36,504 nucleotides of DNA. Source: Aplysia californica. Its lineage: Eukaryota > Mollusca > Gastropoda > Aplysiida > Aplysiidae. The position numbers and the translations under genes were made by a program. Below the pieces are notes generated by a model that worked only from the letters and a program-made list of their open reading frames with translations, was not told where the DNA came from and searched no databases. The DNA is taken from NCBI RefSeq assembly GCF_000002075.1, contig NW_004797810.1, forward strand, positions 397,399-433,902. The letters run 5' to 3'. Shown here piece by piece: positions 32,632-36,504 of this stretch (its first letter is position 1; the number at the start of each line of letters is the position of its first letter).

Positions 32632-35133
32632 GAGGAGAGAGAGAGAGAGAGAAGGAGGGAGGGAGAGAGAAGGAGAGAGAGCGAGCGAGCGAGAGAGAGA
32701 GAGAGAGAGAGAGAGAGGCAGGCAGGTAGGCGGGCAGACAGACAGACAGACAGACAGGGGGCACACAAAGAGAGACAAGGAAATGAAGCACAGAGAATAG
32801 TTTAATTGTTTACTTTGTCCCCTTTTCCTATGTGGTCATGCATGCTGAGGAAATAGCAAAAATTTGGCCTGAAATATAGACTTTGTATAGGGTAAAAATA
32901 AGCCATTCATGTCAGAGGATTTTAGTTTGTAATGCTAATTTGATAGGGGATGTTTTCTTCCCAAGCTACCCCACACATCTAATTGCCTCTCCTCCTCAAG
33001 ACAACAATTAGAACAGACATGCAGCTATTACAGAATGGCATCATGCAGAAGAGTTAACGCTCAGATGCTACTGGATCGTTAACAACAACAACAAGCCAAT
33101 TTGACTGCTGTGCCTCTTGATTGACAAAGTGATGGGCTGTTTTTGTTTTCCGTCAAAAGGAACTTTTTTGTGGATGGTGGAGGAAATATTTGTAAAATGG
33201 CTTATGTCAATGAGTATTAAAGAAAACTGTTGTTTTCCCTCGCCCCAGATCAAATGGTAAGAAATGGAGAGGTGGAGCTGAAGAGCAAGGAGGAAGAGAT
33301 TCGGTTCCTTGAGCTGCAGCTACAGGAGGAGAAGCGGTCGGTGCAGCTGTTGCATAAAGCCATGCCCAACAAAGTGAACATGGAGAAGGAACTGGTCACT
33401 TTGCAGATACAGGTGAGACTTGATACGATTATCTTGTGTTGTGGATCCAGAAAGAAATCAAGGAAGGACTCTGTGTTAATTTGTACAAAGCAGAGATTGG
33501 TTTTGTTTCTGTCTTTAGGCCAAATCGCTGGAACTCTGATGGCCTCTGATTCAGAAAAGTAAAGTAGAGTAACGAATTTTTTGTCTTCACATGGAATTTT
33601 TTAGGGTGCCACAAGTAGGGTTCTACTTATTTACAATGTTTTTATTTTTATCCGCTTTTTTCCCCAGTACTATGTGAACTTTTTAGTGTAAATTTGATGC
33701 TGCTTTCTGGAGCAAAACTCTTTCATCACAGGTTACTGCCTCTTTCTGCCTCCTACCTGATTTACTTGTAAGAATTTTTACTTACTATTATACAGTTGAA
33801 CCTGCTCCAACAGCCAGCCTAATCACTTGTTCAAAACGGCAGTTTCCCACTTCCCTCCTTGCATATTTTCTATATTATAATGACACTGTTCAAAAAGACC
33901 ACCTGTTTAAGATGACCACTTTTCTCCTCGACAATGGGTAGTCATCTTAGACAGATTCGATTGTACATTGTTATACACTTAACTCTCGGAGCTGAATGGA
34001 CTCACTTACTTTTATCTGTTTCTGTAACCTCTTGGGTACATGATGGGCTCTCTTGTGGCGTGTGCTCCTTCATCTCTGTGTCAGTATTGCCTTTGTCCTT
34101 CTCTGACCTTAGTATGGGTTTTTTTTCACTGACTCACAATAAACTACAACTCAGTCTCATAGATTACTTAGCATGTGTATCTTACTTTGTTTTAGTAAAA
34201 GGACTCAAGCTCAAGAAGCTGCTCCTTCAGGGAAGAAACATTAGCAAAGTAGGCACCTGAAAAATATAAGAGTGTACTCTTGTAGTGATGCAAAATAATA
34301 CTATGTTTTTATATAGTTTTCTGTGACTGTTCACAGACGAACCTGCTCTAACAGCCACCTGTGTAAGACAATCACCTGTACTAATGGCCGTATCCTATTT
34401 CCTGCTTTGTGTATTTTTTTTTACATTAAATTGACTGTGTAAAACGGTCTCTCATCTCCTGGACAATGAGTAGCTGTCTAAGACAATTTTGGCTGTACTT
34501 CTTTTATCTGTTTTTTTATGTTTTTGTTATAATATTTGAGGCCGCGTGGTGAAATCAAACGCTTGTCAAAATACAGAAAACGGAGAAACAGGCATTTTTT
34601 CTGCCAGTTTGGACATTTTTATTGAATTTTTAATTTTTTGACTCAACCTCTTTTATGTCCATATAAAAACACATTTCCATGCGAATCTTACTGAAAAATA
34701 CGTCATTTTTCTGTTTGCTAGGACTCTTTAAGTTATCGAAGTTACCAATCTTTGGCGGCAATTTTCTCGCTAATTTCACCACTGAAACCAGGTGACCTCA
34801 CTTTCTTCAATCGCAAATATCTTAAGTTCTATTCAAGATAGGTGGATATTTATTACATTGGAAGCAAGGCAAATAAATTAGCTTTGAGATGATAACAATA
34901 ACTCCACATGCCCAAAAATTGACGAGCGCCTGATTCCACGTCATCGTGACGCATGTATGTTTTTAAAGAAATGAAAAAGATTTGTTGATTCAATTTTTTT
35001 CCAGCTGCAACAATGCCAAGACCGTATGTTGGAGCTGGAGAAAGACTTGGAGAATCCTTACGATGAGACTCGGGTGCGGTATCTCACTGGGAAAGACCCG
35101 TCACCTGGTGAAATCCAGGGGAAAGTGGAAGAG
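19182..35133 (+). CDS. CCDC146: Coiled-coil domain-containing protein 146 (3' partial, 829 codons present)
   Basis: Sixteen exons join in phase. The order of conserved blocks follows human CCDC146: SPAFQCLDELFQEGKLTGTK, ADNFPESSNSEVSKMREQLL, GEVEKKIKEL-type sequence, LKDFAKMYDVIKNERNKCVN, MVKLRKRYEKNVQHRND and VRYLTGKDPSPGEI. The first 112 residues are acidic and disordered; almost everything after is long alpha-helical coiled coil. Vertebrate CCDC146 is a centriole- and axoneme-associated microtubule protein needed for sperm flagella, and Chlamydomonas MBO2 is its counterpart. A role in cilia or flagella is expected from the family. Human CCDC146 has 955 residues, so roughly 120 C-terminal residues lie past the window. 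The start ATG follows an acceptor by eight bases, implying a non-coding upstream exon. One N-gap lies in an intron and does not touch coding sequence. Confidence 0.94.
20186..20268 (+). CDS. CCDC146: CCDC146 exon (residues 123-150)
   Basis: Encodes LFQEGKLTGTKVAFLKAKYT ELHETLK. Human counterpart LHAMGKLPGTRMAALKAKYT. The donor is GTAAGT. Confidence 0.93.
20584..20793 (+). CDS. CCDC146: CCDC146 exon (residues 150-220)
   Basis: Contains the highly conserved ADNFPE block and SEVSKMREQLLKYHNELA. The donor is GTGAGT. Confidence 0.94.
21235..21292 (+). CDS. CCDC146: CCDC146 exon (residues 220-239)
   Basis: A 58-bp exon encoding LEEERKIVEREFNRLPKQG. The phase and the human counterpart support it. 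Confidence 0.88.
21729..21905 (+). CDS. CCDC146: CCDC146 exon (residues 240-298), acceptor ambiguous
   Basis: Starts EVEKKIKELQNGTEEMKKEI, which aligns directly after KQG with human KPGEMEKKMK. The acceptor is ctgcag at 21728. Another AG at 21656 would add 24 in-frame codons (ITFNKLEETR...). Homology favours 21729. Confidence 0.85.
22196..22295. other. Assembly gap, 100 N
   Basis: Exactly 100 unknown bases flanked by G-rich sequence on both sides (acgggggN and Nggggagggggg). It lies in a CCDC146 intron. The real length is unknown. Confidence 0.98.
22519..22592 (+). CDS. CCDC146: CCDC146 exon (residues 299-323)
   Basis: Encodes ANLVQINSLPGQTAKEADKI QRQK. The acceptor tttgtttag and donor GTGAGT are good. 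It is short and less conserved than its neighbours. Confidence 0.85.
22752..23487. mobile_element. Tigger/pogo-like non-autonomous element, 736 bp
   Basis: TA flanks it at 22750-22751 and 23488-23489. The ends are cagtggagtccacttataac and the inverse of cagtggaatcctgttataac, and gttataacgg recurs inside near 22890. It has the same architecture and nearly the same length as 10827-11561, but a different interior. No transposase frame is seen. It lies in a CCDC146 intron. Confidence 0.78.
24146..24373 (+). CDS. CCDC146: CCDC146 exon (residues 323-399)
   Basis: Strong coiled coil, VVMTNLEALNTEYREHVEVA to VTLMGD. Corresponds to the human region around LLELARENEATSLTERG. Confidence 0.93.
24540..25800 (-). 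mobile_element. 5'-truncated LINE with RT C-terminal and RNase H remains
   Basis: On the minus strand 25797-25240 encodes the C-terminal part of a non-LTR reverse transcriptase (VLSVIDYGLGILSLSKIQID then ERVQNAAMRAVSGCTKDT). In a shifted frame it continues to an RNase H domain: IYTDGSVRRGERSGWGFVVY, MKMEIEAV, PDSQSILRRVEKGL and CPGHSGVKGNEEADKLAG, which carry the expected acidic residues and His. RNase H after the RT points to I-clade relatives (I, Nimb, Ingi). At least two frame changes show it is inactive. Ends are approximate and no target duplication was found. Confidence 0.85.
26036..26519. mobile_element. TA-flanked inverted-repeat element, 484 bp
   Basis: The ends are cataacaagatggtccactc and the inverse of cataacaagagggtccactc (19 of 20 identical), flanked by TA at 26034-26035 and 26520-26521. 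A second shared block (gtgtcc after an A-rich stretch) lies inside both ends. It lies 70 bp upstream of a CCDC146 exon. Superfamily unassigned. Confidence 0.72.
26591..26777 (+). CDS. CCDC146: CCDC146 exon (residues 399-461)
   Basis: Encodes ATYDMNLRHILLEKKNQHDV and EKDRDNRNLKKAELHVKVAD. Human KERDFRNLRKMELLLKVS matches. The donor is GTCAGT. Confidence 0.94.
27621..27716 (+). CDS. CCDC146: CCDC146 exon (residues 462-493)
   Basis: Encodes VGGLPKDDGSMLKKREDLQK to KRALAQQ. Human IPKDDSTLSERRRELHKEVE matches. Phase 0 at both ends. Confidence 0.93.
27769..27908. repeat. Fold-back repeat with perfect 30-bp arms
   Basis: The arm 27769-27798 is the exact inverse of 27879-27908. Both carry the block gcgctatacaaatgctattt. 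Between them are an AT-rich palindromic core of TTA/TAA repeats and aagcgcatagagcctgctgt. The arm sequence resembles the 3' tails of LINE-type repeats that end in (TTA)n, such as the one at 35520-35882. Confidence 0.8.
28493..28618 (+). CDS. CCDC146: CCDC146 exon (residues 494-535)
   Basis: Encodes NSLTAVEHVKLEASAAEEQN to TRLAAIK. The end of this exon and its donor are included in a tandem duplication (28604-28857). Confidence 0.91.
28604..28857 (+). repeat. Tandem duplication spanning an exon end and its splice donor
   Basis: Unit 1 (28604-28728) begins in the last 15 bp of the CCDC146 exon. Unit 2 (28734-28857) repeats gccatcaag|gta, cacccagaataat, tccaaagaatgatc, actgaca and gttcagaaa-gttac in the same order. 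The copied donor reads gccatcaag|gtaggg. Confidence 0.85.
29310..29443 (+). CDS. CCDC146: CCDC146 exon (residues 536-580)
   Basis: Starts ADEREQKARDFMRAEMKYHR, like human DEKEQKSKDFLKAQQKY, and ends EMQI plus two bases at donor GTACGG. Confidence 0.92.
29661..29751 (+). repeat. 91-bp hairpin with 42-bp stem
   Basis: The arms 29661-29702 and 29710-29751 pair at 41 of 42 positions as RNA on the plus strand: 36 Watson-Crick, five G-U, one mismatch. The loop is agatccc. The inner 21 pairs (29682-29702 with 29710-29730) are perfect. TTAA occurs near both outer ends (29663-29666, 29746-29749), which also fits a small TTAA-target MITE. It lies in a CCDC146 intron. Confidence 0.9.
30032..30473 (-). 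mobile_element. Inverted-repeat element, family A, copy 2 (inverted)
   Basis: The outer ends are aattgtgtcacgacgcggtg and the inverse of aattgtgaagcagcgtggtg, followed on both sides by the gaatcaggcgctc / aaatcaggcgctc core. The interior, read on the minus strand, is collinear with copies 1 and 3. Confidence 0.72.
30625..30789 (+). CDS. CCDC146: CCDC146 exon (residues 580-635)
   Basis: Encodes LKDFAKMYDVIKNERNKCVN and NEIEILRTAVMQKD. Among the best conserved blocks with human. Confidence 0.95.
31220..31393. mobile_element. Small Tigger-like MITE, copy 1
   Basis: The ends are cagtcaaacctgctctaatg and the inverse of cagtcgaacctatcggagat. TA precedes the left end. The interior block gacaatgggtgatcatct is shared with copies 2 and 3. 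Confidence 0.7.
31651..31875 (+). CDS. CCDC146: CCDC146 exon (residues 635-710)
   Basis: Encodes DLQKHRLKKMNAIVMRDSLR to LRKRYEKNVQHRND. Ends two bases into an Arg codon at donor GTGAGT. Confidence 0.95.
32342..32406 (+). CDS. CCDC146: CCDC146 exon (residues 710-732)
   Basis: A 65-bp exon encoding GIKLIERNEEVCVFYEKVNI Q. Human [20 protein letters not shown] matches. It is short and found by homology. Confidence 0.94.
32540..32757. repeat. (GA)n microsatellite with (CAGA)n end
   Basis: About 180 bp of near-pure GA, then ggca and caga units. The long Arg-Glu or Ser-Leu open frames over it are artefacts of the dinucleotide repeat. Confidence 0.97.
33249..33412 (+). CDS. CCDC146: CCDC146 exon (residues 732-786)
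   Basis: Encodes DQMVRNGEVELKSKEEEIRF to MEKELVTLQIQ. The acceptor is cgccccag and the donor GTGAGA. Confidence 0.94.
33793..33963. mobile_element. Small Tigger-like MITE, copy 2
   Basis: 171 bp flanked by TA on both sides (33791-33792, 33964-33965). The ends are cagttgaacctgctccaaca and the inverse of caatcgaatctgtctaagat. It shares gacaatgggtagtcatctta with the others. Confidence 0.75.
34334..34495. mobile_element. Small Tigger-like MITE, copy 3
   Basis: Starts cagacgaacctgctctaaca and ends ttttggctg before TA. The interior ggacaatgagtagctgtcta matches the other two copies. It is the most diverged of the three. Confidence 0.65.
34536..34953 (+). mobile_element. Inverted-repeat element, family A, copy 3
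   Basis: The left end is gcgtggtgaaatcaaacgct and the right end tgacgagcgcctgattccac. The interior shares catgcgaatcttactgaaaa, gttctattcaagat and the acatgcccaaaaattg block with copy 1. It lies just before the last CCDC146 exon in the window. Confidence 0.72.
35005..35133 (+). CDS. CCDC146: CCDC146 exon (residues 787-829), last one in the window
   Basis: Encodes LQQCQDRMLELEKDLENPYD and VRYLTGKDPSPGEIQGKVEE V-type sequence up to donor GTAAGA. No sequence matching the following human block (LELQLAKKEE...LLEKDF) occurs before the window ends. Confidence 0.94.
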
Positions 35134-35519
35134 GTAAGACAAGATCTTCCATACTCTTTGCTGTGTAAAATGTTTAGAAATGTGACTGTTCTATTTTTTA
35201 TTCTTTCAAAAAAATTAGGTTCCTTAAAATTTTTGTCTAAATCCAAAGCAGACATGGAATTGATCCTTTAGATTGAGGAACACTTGGCCTCTTATCAGAC
35301 CTCCGAGCAAAGAAGAAGTCTTCCTGGAAAAATGAGAAAAGTTTTTGGGTCACTCTTGCTTGAACCTAGATGCAACAAATGTCCTAGATGCAACAAATGT
35401 TAACCAATTTGATTACCAGTGTGCCTCTATTACTGGACTCTGTTTACGTGTCTGCATTATTTCGTCTTGTTTCCAATTGAATAATCTACATGAAATGTAT
35501 TTACTCTTTCCTGAAGAAT

Positions 35520-35800
35520 GATGAGGCGTCCTGTCTTTGATTATGATAAATGGGTGTGGAAAGATGTACTCGTCATCTCAAACCTGGAACACCCTCCCCA
35601 AAAATCTGAGAGAAATGGAAGATACTGTGTCTTTTAAAAACATCTTTTTAGATTATGAATACTGACATTCTTTTTCACTTCAGTGAATTTCTAAAATTAA
35701 ATTTTTGTTTCCTTTTTTTGTGTGTGTAATTATGTGCTTTGAATGATTGTACAGCACTCCAGAGCTTATTCCCTATTGGGACAGAGCGCTATGTAAAGGG

Positions 35801-35846
<46 letters not shown>

Positions 35847-35882
35847 CATCATTATTATTATTTTTATTATTGTATTATTATT
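35520..35882 (+). mobile_element. CR1/L2-like LINE 3' end with (TTA)n tail
   Basis: The plus strand encodes SSQTWNTLPKNLREMEDTVS FKNIFLDYEY then stop (35573-35665). This resembles the WNSLP...LR...FK...L signature at the very C-terminus of CR1/L2-type reverse transcriptases. A 3' UTR follows with gcgctatgtaaagggtattt and a (TTA)n run (about 35803-35882). Only the last few hundred bases are present, a typical 5' truncation. It lies in a CCDC146 intron. Confidence 0.68.
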
Positions 35883-36171
35883 AACACCAGTTCATCTCAG
35901 ATGAATAGGCTAACGAAAATCCGTGGTTTGCTTTCAGGGAAATGGGAATTACATGAGATTAGGTTTTACCGCCATTCCAAGGTAATAAACAGACAGTTTT
36001 TAATCAGTGCTCACACTCCATTCAGACTGGAAGTAAGTGCAATCAATGCAAAAAGGTGAGAAGGTGTAATCTCAGGCGCATGGTTTACGACATCGTACTT
36101 TGATTGACCCCATTTTGACGTAAATACTGTCCAGTATTGAGGTCTTTTTGCTCTTTAGGTTCTGTTATAAT

Positions 36172-36347
36172 TTGTTTTAGTAAGAGTTTTACGGCACTTG
36201 CAACACAATAAGGTCATATAAGTGCCGAAGATTAAAGGTGTTACAAGAGAGTAACATACATAAACAAGAAGGAGGAGAGATTACGACGAAAGATGTTTGA
36301 TAGGAAAGAAGGAGCAAACCACACCAGAGCCCCCGCCAACCACCCAC
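36172..36347 (-). mobile_element. SINE family D copy 2 with 11-bp target duplication
   Basis: The direct repeat TCTGTTATAAT flanks it at 36161-36171 and 36348-36358. The 176-bp body matches copy 1 (9757-10198 minus its insert): gataggaaagaaggagcaaa, ggtgttacaagagagtaaca and caataaggtcatat are shared. The minus-strand 3' end is gtaaaactcttactaaaac. Confidence 0.83.
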
Positions 36348-36504
36348 TCTGTTATAATGTTTTTTCCCCCTGCTTTATGACTACTTCATCCAGTCTACGG
36401 ATACAGTGAGGGAAAAGGAAATTTAAAAAATACAATAAAACGATATAAGTCAATTCTATTCAAAATTGCTCTTTCTCCTTTCTGTCTTCTTACTTTGTTC
36501 CTTG

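Larger units (their letters stand above)
35134..36504 (+). other. Incomplete CCDC146 intron at the window edge
   Basis: Besides the LINE tail and SINE it holds an exact tandem duplication of cctagatgcaacaaatgt (35364-35400 region). I see no further exon. Confidence 0.55.

Noticed and set aside
32460-32805. Several long open frames of Arg-Glu or Ser-Leu repeats
   Set aside because: They are products of the (GA)n microsatellite read in different frames.

Overview
This is a eukaryotic, animal nuclear window. It has many small exons with GT-AG introns of about 0.3 to 2.2 kb, AT-rich spacers, microsatellites and dense short transposons. The style (tRNA-derived SINEs, LINE tails ending in TTA repeats, Tigger-like MITEs) and the protein sequences suggest an invertebrate, most likely a mollusc such as a gastropod. 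That placement is an inference from general appearance, not from a diagnostic gene.

Three protein-coding genes are supported. (1) At the left edge (104-1482, +) lie the last two coding exons of a protein I do not recognise. They encode a disordered, proline-rich C-terminal tail with YxxP motifs. (2) RUVBL1 (pontin) is complete on the minus strand from 18224 down to 6595. Its ten coding exons are all in phase and give 456 residues, with intact Walker A, Walker B and sensor motifs. (3) CCDC146, a coiled-coil protein of centrioles and cilia, runs on the plus strand from 19182. Sixteen coding exons (829 codons) are present; the last is 35005-35133 and the C-terminus lies beyond the window. RUVBL1 and CCDC146 are head to head, with 957 bp between their start codons and a likely shared promoter. 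RUVBL1 converges with the first gene.

Nearly every longer intron carries transposon copies. They include: a SINE family with 11-12 bp target duplications (two copies, one interrupted by a clean 254-bp hAT MITE); a 521-bp retroposon sharing that SINE's 3' tail; a tRNA-derived SINE; two 735-736 bp Tigger-like elements; three 170-bp TA-flanked MITEs in CCDC146 introns; three copies of a 420-440 bp inverted-repeat element; a piggyBac-like relic; a TTAA-flanked 706-bp element; a TA-flanked 484-bp element; a decayed LINE with RT and RNase H remains; and a CR1/L2-like LINE tail. A 100-bp run of N at 22196-22295 is an assembly gap inside a CCDC146 intron.

I see no operon-like or defence-type system and no clear new gene. 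The most unusual items are a 42-bp-stem hairpin in a CCDC146 intron (29661-29751), a tandem duplication that copied a splice donor (28604-28857), the SINE/retroposon pair sharing a tail, and the possible co-regulation of a dynein-assembly ATPase with a ciliary gene.
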